Below are positions 42,936-51,997 of a stretch of DNA of 59,867 nt, one piece after another. The stretch covers positions 1 through 59,867 of the forward strand of contig JAPPBX010000104.1 in the NCBI GenBank assembly GCA_026702755.1, in the 5' to 3' direction. How positions within the stretch are numbered: position 1 is the first letter of the stretch; each line of letters starts with the position of its first letter. The DNA is from Candidatus Poribacteria bacterium (GTDB lineage Bacteria; Poribacteria; WGA-4E; WGA-3G). The notes beneath the pieces are model-generated. The model saw only the letters and a list, made by a program, of their open reading frames with translations. It did no database searches and was not told the origin of the DNA. The position numbers and the translations under genes are program-made.

Positions 42936-44747
42936 ATGACAAATTCCACACCTGTTAAGAGTGAACAGATAAATACGAAAAACGTTTCGATTATTCCATT
43001 AGGAGGCTTAGGTGAATTTGGACTCAACATGATGGTGTATGAGACCGAGGACGACATTATCGTCATTGATACCGGTTTCATGCTACCGAATGCAGACATG
43101 CCCGGTGTTGATCTGATATTCCCAGACATCCACTATCTCGTTGAACGGAAAGAGAAGATTCGCGGCATCCTTCTAACCCATGGACATGAGGATCATATTG
43201 GTGCCTTATTCTACGTTTTACGACAGTTAGATGTACCGGTCTACGGCACGCAACTCACGCTCGCGATTGCAAGTGGGAGATTACGTGAATATAACGTACT
43301 CGGCAAGGCACAACTCAATACCATTGCCCCCGGTGACACCGTCGAATTAGGCGGTTTTTCGGCTGAATTCATCCATGTCACACACAGCATTCCAGATAGT
43401 GTAGCGATTGCGCTGCGCACACCGATCGGTGTTATCGTCCATACAGGCGACTTCAAGTTTGATATGACCCCTGTCGATGGCAAATTGAGTGACATCCAAA
43501 CGCTCGCTCGCTTGGGTTCAGAAGGTGTGCTTCTGCTCATCTCCGACAGCACAAACGCAGAACGCCCCGGGCAAACGCCTTCTGAGCGGAGCATCTATGA
43601 TACCATAGACAATATTTTCCAGAAAACAGAGCAGAAACTTTTTCTTTGTACCTTTTCTTCAAGTCTACACCGAATCCAGCAATTCATTGATTTAGCAAAT
43701 AGACATCGACGGCTTATTGCTGTCAGTGGACGTTCCCTTCTCAATAACGTGCGTATCGCTTCCGAACTCGGCTATCTCAACCTGAACCCGGACTATCTCA
43801 TTGACGCTCGCGATGCGTCTATGTTCAAACCGCACGAAGTTGTGATTTTGAGTACCGGCAGCCAAGGTGAACCTCGATCTGCCATGTCATTGATGGCACT
43901 CGACAATCACCCGTTTTTAAAGGTGGAACAGGGCGATACGGTCGTCATCTCTGCTCGAATCATACCCGGCAACGAAAAGGCGATCGGGAATGTAGTGAAC
44001 CACCTGATCAGACGCGGCGCGAAGATATACCATGAGCGTAACGCCAACGTTCATGTCTCGGGACACGGATCAACCGAAGACCTAAAATTGATGCTCAATC
44101 TCTTACAACCCAAGTTTTTTATCCCGATGCACGGCGAATACCAAAACCTTGTACGACACGCTGAACTCGCTGAGTCTGTCGGCATCCCCAGCGACAACAT
44201 TAAAGTCGCTGAAGATGGTGAACTCATCCGCCTTACACCTGAGACGTGCGAGGTTTTTGGACGTGAGGGACGCTCTGGACGCGTCCTCGTTGACGGCAAG
44301 CCGGAAATTGAACTTGAGGATATCGTCCTACGCGACCGCATCCAACTTTCGGAGGAGGGCATCCTCGTCCCTATTGTTGTCTTGCACAGCGACACGGGTG
44401 ATAGCAATCAGCAATCAGCAGCCGGCAGTCAGCAAGAGGACATTGGGACAGACGAAACATCAGCAACTACCGACAGCCAAGAGCCGACAGCCGATAGCGA
44501 CTCTAAAACAGCACTCAACGCTGGACAAATAGAGATTATTTCACGTGGGTTTATTTACATGGACGAATCGGAAGAACTGGTAGAAAAAGCAAAAGAAATC
44601 ACCCGGCGCGTCATCGAAAATTTGAGCGATGAACAGAAACACGAAACGGAGACCGTCCAAGACGAAATTCGAGGCGCGCTCCGCCGGTTTTTCTCAAAAC
44701 AGATGCAGCGGACCCCGCTCGTTTTCCCCGTCGTCATGCGGGTTTGA
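42936..44747 (+). CDS. rnj: Ribonuclease J
   Basis: 603 residues. The metallo-beta-lactamase motif LTHGHEDHIGAL (HGHEDH at 82-87), GGLGEFGLNMMVYE near the N-terminus, LLISDSTNAERPGQTPSER (about 198) and the beta-CASP elements (VHVSGHGSTEDLKLML, PKFFIPMHGEYQNL) identify RNase J, the 5'-3' exo- and endoribonuclease of RNA decay and processing. The usual length is about 550-560 residues; the excess is a low-complexity Ser/Gln/Thr/Asp-rich stretch at about 488-522 that coincides with a dispersed-repeat-like DNA segment (44399-44500). The C-terminal domain resumes after it. Confidence 0.94.
   Translation: MTNSTPVKSEQINTKNVSIIPLGGLGEFGLNMMVYETEDDIIVIDTGFMLPNADMPGVDLIFPDIHYLVERKEKIRGILLTHGHEDHIGALFYVLRQLDVPVYGTQLTLAIASGRLREYNVLGKAQLNTIAPGDTVELGGFSAEFIHVTHSIPDSVAIALRTPIGVIVHTGDFKFDMTPVDGKLSDIQTLARLGSEGVLLLISDSTNAERPGQTPSERSIYDTIDNIFQKTEQKLFLCTFSSSLHRIQQFIDLANRHRRLIAVSGRSLLNNVRIASELGYLNLNPDYLIDARDASMFKPHEVVILSTGSQGEPRSAMSLMALDNHPFLKVEQGDTVVISARIIPGNEKAIGNVVNHLIRRGAKIYHERNANVHVSGHGSTEDLKLMLNLLQPKFFIPMHGEYQNLVRHAELAESVGIPSDNIKVAEDGELIRLTPETCEVFGREGRSGRVLVDGKPEIELEDIVLRDRIQLSEEGILVPIVVLHSDTGDSNQQSAAGSQQEDIGTDETSATTDSQEPTADSDSKTALNAGQIEIISRGFIYMDESEELVEKAKEITRRVIENLSDEQKHETETVQDEIRGALRRFFSKQMQRTPLVFPVVMRV
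44399..44500. repeat. Repeat-like insertion inside the RNase J coding region
   Basis: GATAGCAATCAGCAATCAGC and GCCGACAGCCGATAGC frame a segment whose words (CAGC, CAGTCAGC, CCGACAGCC) match the GGCTATCAGCC/CAGTT repeat families nearby, including the copy starting three bases after this gene's stop. The reading frame is kept, adding about 34 residues of low complexity. Confidence 0.5.
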
Positions 44748-44749
44748 TA

Positions 44750-44866
44750 ATGGCTATCGGCTTTCAGCCATCAGCTGTCAGTCTCCATTGACAACATTTT
44801 GCGTTCTCGTGAGGACTTAGACCTTCGATGACAGTAACTGATAGCCGACTGCTGATCGCTGACGAC
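44750..44866. repeat. Inverted repeat after RNase J (GGCTATCGGC family)
   Basis: Left arm ATGGCTATCGGCTTTCAGCC and right arm CTGATAGCCGACTGCTGATC are imperfect reverse complements around about 60 bases. It starts three bases after the RNase J stop and ends 25 bases before the lipoprotein gene. Confidence 0.7.
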
Positions 44867-44891
44867 TACGAAAAAGAAAGGAACATATAGT

Positions 44892-46067
44892 ATGAAATCA
44901 TTTATGTTAATCGTGGCAATTGCCACCTTGATAATAGGCTTTTCCGCCTGTGAGCGGGTATCCCAAATTGTCCAACCTGCCACACCTGAAATAGAAGGTA
45001 AAAGTGACGAAATTTCCATCGGAGTCGTTTTACCTTTGACGGGGCACTTGGCTGCCGCAGGCGAACTCATGAAACAAGGCTTCGACCTCGCTCTCAGTGA
45101 AATTAACAACCCGCAACCTGTAGGAACGATTTCCGAATCGCGACCCAGCAATATAAAACTCAAGTTTATTATTGAAGACGACACCAGTACGCCGGAGGGT
45201 GCGGTTGATGCTTTCAATAAACTGATTCATGAAGACAGCATGTCTGTTATTATCGGGCCAGCGTCGTCAAGCGCGACGAGAGCGGCTTTTCCCATTGCGC
45301 AAGAGAATCAGATTGTCGCAATCAGCCCGACATCGGGTGAGCGTGGTCTTAGCGCGATCGGTGATTTTGTCTTTCGGATCCCGCTCACGACAGACGTTGT
45401 GGTTCCTAAAGGCATTGAAATAACATACGCGAAACTCGGCTATCAACGCGTCGCTACGATGTATGATGAAACCGATGGCTTTTCTACAGATCGAGACACG
45501 GCATTACAAGAAGCGTTTACTGCAAAGGGTATTGAGGTCCTCACTACAGAATCCTTCCGGAGTGGAGATCCCGACTTCTCACCGCAATTAACCCGAATAC
45601 AGGCGTTAAATCCCGATGCCATCTTTGTTTCGGCATTACCACCTGAAAAACCCGGAATACTGATTCAAGCCCACCAACTCGGGATATCCGTTCCGTTTAT
45701 TGTGAGCTCAGTAACCAATGTTGAGGTGGCAGCCGCAGGTGCCGCCGCTGAAGGCGTAATAACTTTTATCGGTTGGCTCCCCACGGACGACACACCCGGA
45801 AATCAAGCCTTTGTTCAGAACTACAGCGCGACTTACGGCATGGAACCAAATGTCTTCGCTACGGCATCGTATGCCTCCGTTCACATTTTAGCAGAGGCGA
45901 TTAAGAATGCTCAAGCAACCGATTCTATCTCAATCCGAGACGCGTTGGCGAACATCAGTAATCTTGACACAGTTTTTGGCAAATTCTCTTTTAATGCCGA
46001 CGGAGACGCTGTTTACGAGCCGCGGGTACTGATAGCCAAAGACGGTACATTGCAACCTTTTGAGTAA
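44892..46067 (+). CDS. Periplasmic solute-binding lipoprotein (LivJ-type, Peripla_BP_6)
   Basis: 391 residues. A lipoprotein signal is clear: a hydrophobic core followed by IGFSAC with the lipidated Cys at about 20. The mature part has the type I periplasmic binding fold of amino-acid receptors: IGVVLPLTGHLAAAGELMKQ (about 41), FIIEDDTSTPEGAVDAFNKL, VIIGPASSSATRAAFPIAQE (about 119), ISPTSGE and FVSALPPEKPGILIQAHQLG. AAAGGAAC precedes the ATG. No Liv permease or ATPase is adjacent, so it may be an orphan receptor. Confidence 0.88.
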   Translation: MKSFMLIVAIATLIIGFSACERVSQIVQPATPEIEGKSDEISIGVVLPLTGHLAAAGELMKQGFDLALSEINNPQPVGTISESRPSNIKLKFIIEDDTSTPEGAVDAFNKLIHEDSMSVIIGPASSSATRAAFPIAQENQIVAISPTSGERGLSAIGDFVFRIPLTTDVVVPKGIEITYAKLGYQRVATMYDETDGFSTDRDTALQEAFTAKGIEVLTTESFRSGDPDFSPQLTRIQALNPDAIFVSALPPEKPGILIQAHQLGISVPFIVSSVTNVEVAAAGAAAEGVITFIGWLPTDDTPGNQAFVQNYSATYGMEPNVFATASYASVHILAEAIKNAQATDSISIRDALANISNLDTVFGKFSFNADGDAVYEPRVLIAKDGTLQPFE

Positions 46068-46153
46068 AGAACAACTCGACGGTAGCCTTCGCGTAATAAG
46101 TTCTGGAAATCTACTGGATTATCCAATCTAAAATTAAGGGAGACTTGGAGTCG

Positions 46154-46169
46154 TGTGATTTATTTCACA
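46154..46169. promoter_or_regulatory. CRP/FNR-type palindromic operator upstream of the restriction-modification pair
   Basis: TGTGATTTATTTCACA is a perfect TGTGA-N6-TCACA palindrome, the consensus half-sites for CRP-family regulators. It lies 86 bases after the lipoprotein stop and 102 bases before the methyltransferase ATG. The rest of the 204-base gap shows nothing else. Confidence 0.5.
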
Positions 46170-46271
46170 TTGCGACGGGTGATGAATCATTCTACTACGA
46201 ACTTATCTGCCTGTAATTTGGCAATCCATTAACTGGACAGCAGAGAACAAACAAATTTTATAGGTATTATA

Positions 46272-47519
46272 ATGCCAATTTTGAATGGGATTTATGCAGA
46301 TACGCCCTTTGATACAGAGGAAATACTTCAAGCGGATCTCAATATTGCGAATAAGTATCGGAGTAATCCTCTACGTTGGAAAGGGCAATTTTCACCTCAG
46401 CTGGTTCAGGTGTTCTTAGATAATTATTCTGATAGCGATTCTACTGTATTTGACCCATTTCTTGGGAGTGGAACTGTTCTTTTGGAATCCGGAATGGCTG
46501 GGCTGAAAGCTAGCGGCACTGAAATTAATCCTGCTGCTGTCATGCTAGCACAGACTTACCGTTTTATAAACATCCCTCTTGATTTACGCCGTTCACATTT
46601 ACAGACAGTGTCAAATCTCCTTCATGATGAATTTTTGCTCGAATTGCCACTTTTTCAGAATATTGAACAAGTTCATAGTAAAGCAAACTTTGAGGCGGTT
46701 AAACTTAAACTTGTTGGATTGCTGCCAAAGGTGGATGACCGTTTCCAGCAGGGATTGTTGGAAACCTTGATTACCTTACTAGATTTTTATCAAACCGATA
46801 TATCAGTGAAGAAAATTTTTAAAGTTTGGGAAAATCTCAGGCAACTTGTGATTAAACTGCCGTTTTCACATCAACCGATTGAGGTTTTTCTTTCAGATGC
46901 CCGTGAAGTCCCCTTATGCGATGAATCGGTTGATCTTGTAATCACCTCACCGCCATATATTAACGTTTTTAATTATCACCAGCAATATCGGGCATCAATG
47001 GAAGCTTTGAATTGGAATTTGTTAGGAGTCTCAAGATCAGAGTTCGGCGCTAATAGAAAACACAGAGCCAATAGATTTCTGACAGTTGTACAGTTTTGTC
47101 TTGACATGGCTCAAGCACTCGGTGAGTTAGCGAGAATATGTTGTTCCGGGGCAAGATTAATTTTGGTGGTAGGTAGAGAATCGAAGGTAAAAGGGACACG
47201 GTTCTTTAACGGTGAGATTGTGGCCGAAGTTTGTCATAGATCTTTGGGATTTAACTTAATTCTCAAGCAACAGAGGGTATTTCGTAATAGTTTTGGACAA
47301 AGTATTTTTGAAGATATTCTCCACTTTTCCCCGCCTTTTGAACATTCATTACCTGAGGTATATTTAGAGAAGGCACGGAACGTGGCTCAAGAAACATTAG
47401 AAGCTTCGTATTCAACAGTCCCGGAAAAGTCAAAGAAAGATATAAAATTAGCCGTAAAGAATATTTACGGCGTTCATCCATCACCTTTGTTTAATGCTAA
47501 GAGTACGAAAGGGATTTAA
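46272..47519 (+). CDS. DNA methyltransferase of a Bpu10I-like restriction-modification system
   Basis: 415 residues. Motif I STVFDPFLGSGTVLLESGMA (about 56-75) precedes motif IV DLVITSPPYINVFNYHQQYR (about 217-236), unlike the orphan methyltransferase at 36217. NPLRWKGQFSPQLVQVFLDN (about 36) is the N-terminal substrate-side motif common in cytosine-N4/adenine-N6 enzymes. It protects host DNA from the nuclease encoded two bases downstream. The AT-rich composition relative to neighbours suggests horizontal transfer of the pair. A CRP-like palindrome lies upstream. Confidence 0.85.
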   Translation: MPILNGIYADTPFDTEEILQADLNIANKYRSNPLRWKGQFSPQLVQVFLDNYSDSDSTVFDPFLGSGTVLLESGMAGLKASGTEINPAAVMLAQTYRFINIPLDLRRSHLQTVSNLLHDEFLLELPLFQNIEQVHSKANFEAVKLKLVGLLPKVDDRFQQGLLETLITLLDFYQTDISVKKIFKVWENLRQLVIKLPFSHQPIEVFLSDAREVPLCDESVDLVITSPPYINVFNYHQQYRASMEALNWNLLGVSRSEFGANRKHRANRFLTVVQFCLDMAQALGELARICCSGARLILVVGRESKVKGTRFFNGEIVAEVCHRSLGFNLILKQQRVFRNSFGQSIFEDILHFSPPFEHSLPEVYLEKARNVAQETLEASYSTVPEKSKKDIKLAVKNIYGVHPSPLFNAKSTKGI

Positions 47520-47521
47520 GT

Positions 47522-48433
47522 GTGTATATTCCACCAACACCTCATGGTGATAAGTTAAACGCGTTGCTTACAAATGAAAAACTTCCTGAAACTGACCGTC
47601 CCCGTATCTTGGAAGCAGGGACACTATATAAAAAGTGGTTAGAGAACCTAAAGTCAGTATCGGGTGAACATCGAAAAATTGTCATTGATATGGTTGACAT
47701 ACTCAATGAATACAAACAATATATTGAGTTAAATGTAATATTTGATAGCGACAACAATTTCCTTTATCGGCAGAAAGGTCAACTTAAGCTTGATAATACC
47801 ATTATTGAAGAATTTCTTCCCATATTATTAATGTCAACCCTTTCTAATTTATTTCAAGACTATGATTTAGATTTTGGTCCAATGACTTGTTTTTCGGGAA
47901 TTAGATTTGAGTCAAGTATTAGGGAAGATAGAGTAGGTGGAGGTATGCGATTCAGAAATAAAGATCATGATTTTGCCATAAGTAGGAGATTATTTGTTCG
48001 CTCATCGCACTATGAGGATTTTCATAGCAATGTGACGGAAGAAACTAATATCGCTTATGTTGCGGCGGAGTGCAAAACAAATCTTGATAAAACAATGTTT
48101 CAAGAAGCGGCCGCGACCGCTTTGGATGTTAAACTTGCTGTTCCAGGAGCGAAATATTATTTATTATGTGAATGGCTTGATATGTTCCCCATAAGTACTA
48201 ATACTACAGCTATTGACGAAATTCTCATATTACGTAAAGCAAAAAGGCTTTCTTCTGAGGTTCGTCGCGCGTTCAGTAGTGTTGAAGGGAGAAAAGAAAA
48301 TAGAAGGAAATTCGCTCAATATTTAGAACACAATCCCTTTTCGGCGGAAGTGTTCCTCAGATTTTTAGATCACGTTCGTAAGGTTGTTGGCGAGAGTCCT
48401 GAGAATGATGTAATTACGAGAGGCTATTTCTAA
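47522..48433 (+). CDS. Bpu10I-family type II restriction endonuclease
   Basis: 303 residues starting with GTG two bases after the methyltransferase stop. NKDHDFAISRRLFVRSSHYE (about 149) and YVAAECKTNLDKTMFQEAAA (about 179) give a D-x(n)-E-x-K nuclease site (the Glu and Lys of AECK). The overall look (PPTPHGDKLNALLTNEKLPE at the N-terminus) resembles Bpu10I-type nucleases, which cut CCTNAGC-like sites. The family call is by recognition, not a search. Only one nuclease and one methyltransferase are present, whereas Bpu10I itself uses two of each. Low GC, like its partner. Confidence 0.7.
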   Translation: MYIPPTPHGDKLNALLTNEKLPETDRPRILEAGTLYKKWLENLKSVSGEHRKIVIDMVDILNEYKQYIELNVIFDSDNNFLYRQKGQLKLDNTIIEEFLPILLMSTLSNLFQDYDLDFGPMTCFSGIRFESSIREDRVGGGMRFRNKDHDFAISRRLFVRSSHYEDFHSNVTEETNIAYVAAECKTNLDKTMFQEAAATALDVKLAVPGAKYYLLCEWLDMFPISTNTTAIDEILILRKAKRLSSEVRRAFSSVEGRKENRRKFAQYLEHNPFSAEVFLRFLDHVRKVVGESPENDVITRGYF

Positions 48434-48494
48434 TTTAATGGTTATTTCAATTCTCAAGTTGAATTGCGTTATAATTAATAGGTAAAAGAAAACC

Positions 48495-49895
48495 ATGAAA
48501 AAAACGATGTACGAAAAAATATGGGAGGCGCATCTCGTGCGCGCCTCCGCGGATGAGGTGCCGATCCTCTATATCGACACACACCTCGTCCACGAAGTCA
48601 CATCCCCACAGGCATTTGAAGGGTTGCGGCTCAACAACCGAAAGGTACGCCGTCCCGATCTGACGTTCGCCACGATGGATCACAACGTACCGACGACAGA
48701 TAGATCACTGCCCATCACTGACCTAATCGCAGCAAAACAGATGGAAACGCTCGCAGAAAACTGCACCGAGTTTGACATCCCGCTCTACGACATCGATAGT
48801 CCTGAGCAAGGCATCGTCCACGTTATCGGACCCGAACTCGGTATCACGCAGCCCGGCAAAACCATTGTATGCGGCGATAGCCATACCTCAACGCATGGTG
48901 CGTTGGGCGCACTCGCTTTCGGCATCGGTACCAGTGAGATTGAACATGTCCTCGCCACCCAATGCCTCTTGCAACAGAAATCCGAAACCTTTGAGATTCG
49001 GATTGATGGCACACTTCCCTACGGCGTGACCGCAAAAGACATCATCCTCTCGATTATCGGGCATATCGGTATTGACGGCGGTAACGGTGCTGTGGTCGAG
49101 TACACAGGTTCTGCGATCCGCGCCCTCAGCATTGAGGAACGGATGACCGTGTGCAATATGTCAATCGAGGCAGGCGCACGTGCGGGTATGATTGCCCCTG
49201 ACGATACCACCTACGAATACATCGCTGGTAAACGTTTCGCACCGGAAGGCGAAGACTTTGACGCAGCAGTTGAACGCTGGAAACAACTCCCGACTGACGC
49301 AGGCGCAACCTATGACCGAACGCTACAACTCGACGCAGCGGACATCGCACCACAGGTAACGTGGGGCACAAACCCCGGGATGGTAACAGATGTGACAGGA
49401 CGCGTACCGGATCCTACGGACATGGACACAACCGACGACAAACGCGCTGCAGAACACGCTTTGGAATACATGGACCTCCAACCCGGCACCCCGATAACAG
49501 ATATTCCTGTAGACAGGGTTTTCATCGGTAGCTGCACTAACTCTCGTATCAGCGATTTACGGGCTGCTGCGGAAGTCGCCAAAGGCAAGAAAGTCGCAGA
49601 GACCGTCAATGCGATGGTCGTTCCGGGTTCGCAGGCAGTCAAACGTCAAGCGGAGGCGGAAGGACTTGACAAGGTTTTCCAAGAGGCAGGTTTTGAATGG
49701 CGTGAAGCCGGTTGCAGTATGTGTCTCGGTATGAATCCCGATATCTTGATGCCGGGTCAACGTTGTGCCAGTACATCGAACCGGAATTTTGAAGGCAGGC
49801 AGGGTAAAGGCGGACGCACGCATCTCGTCAGTCCACAGATGGCAGCTGCAACGGCGGTTACAGGTCATTTCGTTGACATCCGAAAATTTCAATAG
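48495..49895 (+). CDS. leuC: 3-isopropylmalate dehydratase large subunit
   Basis: 466 residues, the standard length. [41 protein letters not shown] (about 131) and [20 protein letters not shown] (about 342) plus [10 protein letters not shown] (about 405) contain the three Cys that bind the 4Fe-4S cluster. With LeuD it isomerises 2-isopropylmalate to 3-isopropylmalate in leucine synthesis. leuD lies about 500 bases downstream, separated by a small antitoxin gene, toxin remnant and repeat rather than directly adjacent. Confidence 0.95.
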   Translation: MKKTMYEKIWEAHLVRASADEVPILYIDTHLVHEVTSPQAFEGLRLNNRKVRRPDLTFATMDHNVPTTDRSLPITDLIAAKQMETLAENCTEFDIPLYDIDSPEQGIVHVIGPELGITQPGKTIVCGDSHTSTHGALGALAFGIGTSEIEHVLATQCLLQQKSETFEIRIDGTLPYGVTAKDIILSIIGHIGIDGGNGAVVEYTGSAIRALSIEERMTVCNMSIEAGARAGMIAPDDTTYEYIAGKRFAPEGEDFDAAVERWKQLPTDAGATYDRTLQLDAADIAPQVTWGTNPGMVTDVTGRVPDPTDMDTTDDKRAAEHALEYMDLQPGTPITDIPVDRVFIGSCTNSRISDLRAAAEVAKGKKVAETVNAMVVPGSQAVKRQAEAEGLDKVFQEAGFEWREAGCSMCLGMNPDILMPGQRCASTSNRNFEGRQGKGGRTHLVSPQMAAATAVTGHFVDIRKFQ

Positions 49896-49961
49896 GAAAC
49901 GTAGAAGATTGGAAGGCGGATCCTTTTCTTCCAACCCAATATAAGGAAATACGGGGTAACA

Positions 49962-50168
49962 ATGGAATCTACCATTATTGAAAAAATCAGGGAGCTTCCT
50001 CCCGAACTCCAAGAAGAAGTCATCCATTTCATTGATTTTCTACGAACCAAAAAAAGTTCAAAACGAAAGAAAGAACCAAACTTGGAATGGGTTGGCGGAT
50101 TAAAAGCGTATCGTGACCAGTTTACAGCCCTCGAGCTCCAGAAAAAAGCGTCAGATTGGAGGGATTAG
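49962..50168 (+). CDS. DUF2281-family antitoxin-like protein (orphan)
   Basis: 68 residues. IIEKIRELPPELQEEVIHFI followed by DFLRTKKSSKRKKE is the DUF2281 pattern (a helical VapB-like antitoxin), and the C-terminal part, with LKAYRDQFTALELQKKASDW, would hold the toxin-binding tail. AAGGAAATACGGGG lies upstream. Its stop overlaps the GTG start of a PIN-domain remnant, so it was once the first gene of a toxin-antitoxin pair. The pair sits inside the leu cluster. Confidence 0.75.
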   Translation: MESTIIEKIRELPPELQEEVIHFIDFLRTKKSSKRKKEPNLEWVGGLKAYRDQFTALELQKKASDWRD

Positions 50169-50212
50169 TGTCCCTCGCGGACACCAATATTTTCTTTGCA
50201 GGGAACAGTAAG
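50168..50212 (+). pseudogene. Remnant (N-terminal stub) of a PIN-domain toxin
   Basis: A GTG overlapping the antitoxin stop opens VSLADTNIFFAGNSK, the typical PIN N-terminus with the first catalytic Asp in the ADTN context. From about codon 15 the frame enters the GCTGGCGAGG repeat and ends at TAA 50330-50332 (55 codons in all), with none of the other PIN motifs. The rest of the toxin is missing. Confidence 0.55.
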
Positions 50213-50213
50213 C

Positions 50214-50313
50214 CCACATTCGCTGGCGAGGTTTGCAACCCCGCCACGGCTGGGGCTGTCCACTTTTGGACACCCTGCGGCCCATATTCGCTGGCGAGGT
50301 TTGCAACCTCGCT
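50214..50313. repeat. GCTGGCGAGG-family repeat that ends the PIN remnant
   Basis: Two copies of ATTCGCTGGCGAGGTTTGCA (starting near 50218 and 50286) are separated by a spacer with GTCCACTTTTGGAC and CCCGCCACGGCTGGGG. The same core is at 15911-15939. Nothing else is seen between it and leuD. Confidence 0.7.
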
Positions 50314-50411
50314 CCTTGTAATGTCCAAGTAATTGTGTATTTTACTATGGATGAGATGCCTTGGTGATATAGCACCCAATTTTACTATGAAATATTAGGA
50401 GAAAATACAAA

Positions 50412-50993
50412 ATGGAAGCATTTAAAGAACATGTCGGACGTGTCGTCCCACTCGACCGGATTAATGTTGATACTGACCAGATTATCCCGAAGCAATTTTT
50501 GAAACGGATTGAACGGACAGGCTTCGGTGAATTTCTCTTTAACGACTGGCGTTACCTTGAAAACGGAGATCCAAACCCAGAATTCGTGCTGAACCTCCCA
50601 CGCTACGCAGGTGCGAGTATTCTCATCGCCGGTGCGAATTTCGGTTGTGGCAGTTCCCGTGAACACGCCCCGTGGGCACTCCAGCAGTACGGCTTCAAAG
50701 CGATTCTCGCCCCCTCATTTGCGGACATCTTCCGTAACAACTGCTATAAGAACGGCATCCTCCCGATAGCACTGCCTGCGGACGTTGTTACCTCACTCAG
50801 TCAAGAGGCACAGAACACCGAGGGCTACCAGCTGATGATAGACTTAGAGGAACAATCAGTCATCTGTTCTGACGGCACTGCCCACACTTTTGAAATCGGT
50901 GATTTTGAGAAGTACTGCCTGCTCAACGGACTCGATGAAATCGGTTGGACTTTGCAATATGAAGCGGACATTGCCGCTTATGAAAATCGATAA
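50412..50993 (+). CDS. leuD: 3-isopropylmalate dehydratase small subunit
   Basis: 193 residues, near the usual 195-205. [20 protein letters not shown] (about 19) and [20 protein letters not shown] (about 73) are the LeuD signatures; the latter forms the swivel domain that closes on the LeuC cluster. The ribosome-binding site is AGGAGAAAATACAA. A partial repeat follows directly after the stop. Confidence 0.95.
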   Translation: MEAFKEHVGRVVPLDRINVDTDQIIPKQFLKRIERTGFGEFLFNDWRYLENGDPNPEFVLNLPRYAGASILIAGANFGCGSSREHAPWALQQYGFKAILAPSFADIFRNNCYKNGILPIALPADVVTSLSQEAQNTEGYQLMIDLEEQSVICSDGTAHTFEIGDFEKYCLLNGLDEIGWTLQYEADIAAYENR

Positions 50994-51030
50994 ATGGCTG
51001 TCAGCAGTCGGAAACCATCGGCTTTCAGTA
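50994..51030. repeat. Half copy of the GGCTGTCAGC repeat family after leuD
   Basis: AATGGCTGTCAGCAGTCGGA followed by AACCATCGGCTTTCAG matches one arm of the elements at 17067 and 44750; no second arm is present nearby. The following 200 bases up to the HAD gene hold no other feature. Confidence 0.5.
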
Positions 51031-51232
51031 AAGAGATATTTATGGCAATAAAAACGATTGTAAGGGCCACAAACCTTTATTGAAGGTGCTCATGGGATCG
51101 AGAGTTTTAGATTCCAATTTTTCCAGACGCTAACAGCAAAAATCTGAACAAACCAGGCACTTGCGAGTTAACCATAACAACAGTGCCTGTTTTCATCTTA
51201 AAATCGTCCCAACTTTAGCATCCGGTGGAGAG

Positions 51233-51931
51233 ATGCCTTACAAAGCCATCATATTCGATTTATACGGTACATTAGTTGAAAATTTCAGCAGCCAAGCGTA
51301 CGACCAGGTCCAAGAACAGATGGCAAAAACCCTTGATATTCCATACCTAAAATTCCGGCACGTCATGCTGGAAACAATCAACGATAAATCCTCAGGCGGC
51401 TATTATGCCGTTGAAGACAATATACTTGAGATATGTCGTCGCTTAAGTGTTAAAGTGAATACGACCCAAATTGAGCAGGTTGTCACTCTACATTATGAAT
51501 TCTCAGAGAGTACACTCGTGATTGAGTCCAAGGTCCTAAAGGCGTTAGATACACTAAAAAGTGATGGTTTACTTTTAGGTCTTATTACGAATTGCAGACC
51601 GCCTATTCCATCTGCGTTCTCGCAATCTTCGTTAGCTCAGTACATTGACGTTCCTGTTTTCTCCTGTGAAGAACGGATTAGGAAACCATCGCGGCGCATC
51701 TACCAGGTAGCGTGTGAACGGCTGAAGGTCCAACCACAGGAGTGTCTTTACGTTGGAGACGGGAGTGGTGAGGAATTGACGGGTGCAGCAGCGGTCGGCA
51801 TGCTACCCATACTAAAACGAGTCGATTTAACAGATGTCTACGACTCATATCGACCGGAAGTAGAAAACTGGCAGGGGATTGCCATTGATGAGATCGCGGA
51901 GTTGTGCGACATCGTTTCCGAATTAGCATAA
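51233..51931 (+). CDS. HAD-superfamily (subfamily IA) hydrolase
   Basis: 232 residues. Motif I IIFDLYGTLVENF (nucleophile Asp and following Tyr), motif II LLGLITNCRPP (Thr/Asn), motif III Lys in ERIRKPSRRIYQ, and motif IV YVGDGSGEELTGAAAVGM with the metal-ligand Asp residues. The cap is helical (subfamily IA, phosphoglycolate phosphatase-like). ATG 51233 follows GGTGGAGAG; a longer frame from 51161 adds unrelated residues. Substrate unknown. Confidence 0.85.
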   Translation: MPYKAIIFDLYGTLVENFSSQAYDQVQEQMAKTLDIPYLKFRHVMLETINDKSSGGYYAVEDNILEICRRLSVKVNTTQIEQVVTLHYEFSESTLVIESKVLKALDTLKSDGLLLGLITNCRPPIPSAFSQSSLAQYIDVPVFSCEERIRKPSRRIYQVACERLKVQPQECLYVGDGSGEELTGAAAVGMLPILKRVDLTDVYDSYRPEVENWQGIAIDEIAELCDIVSELA

Positions 51932-51997
51932 TTATGTGTTACCCAAATCGAGAATCTCAAACAACCATTTTTTGTTTTTTGACAGGAGGAATGAATC

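Noticed and set aside
15890-50313. GCTGGCGAGG repeats as a CRISPR array
   Set aside because: Copies are kilobases apart or only two together, differ in length, and lack regular spacers or cas genes.
50168-50332. A 55-codon gene after the DUF2281 antitoxin
   Set aside because: Only the first 15 codons resemble a PIN domain; the rest is repeat sequence, so it is listed as a remnant.
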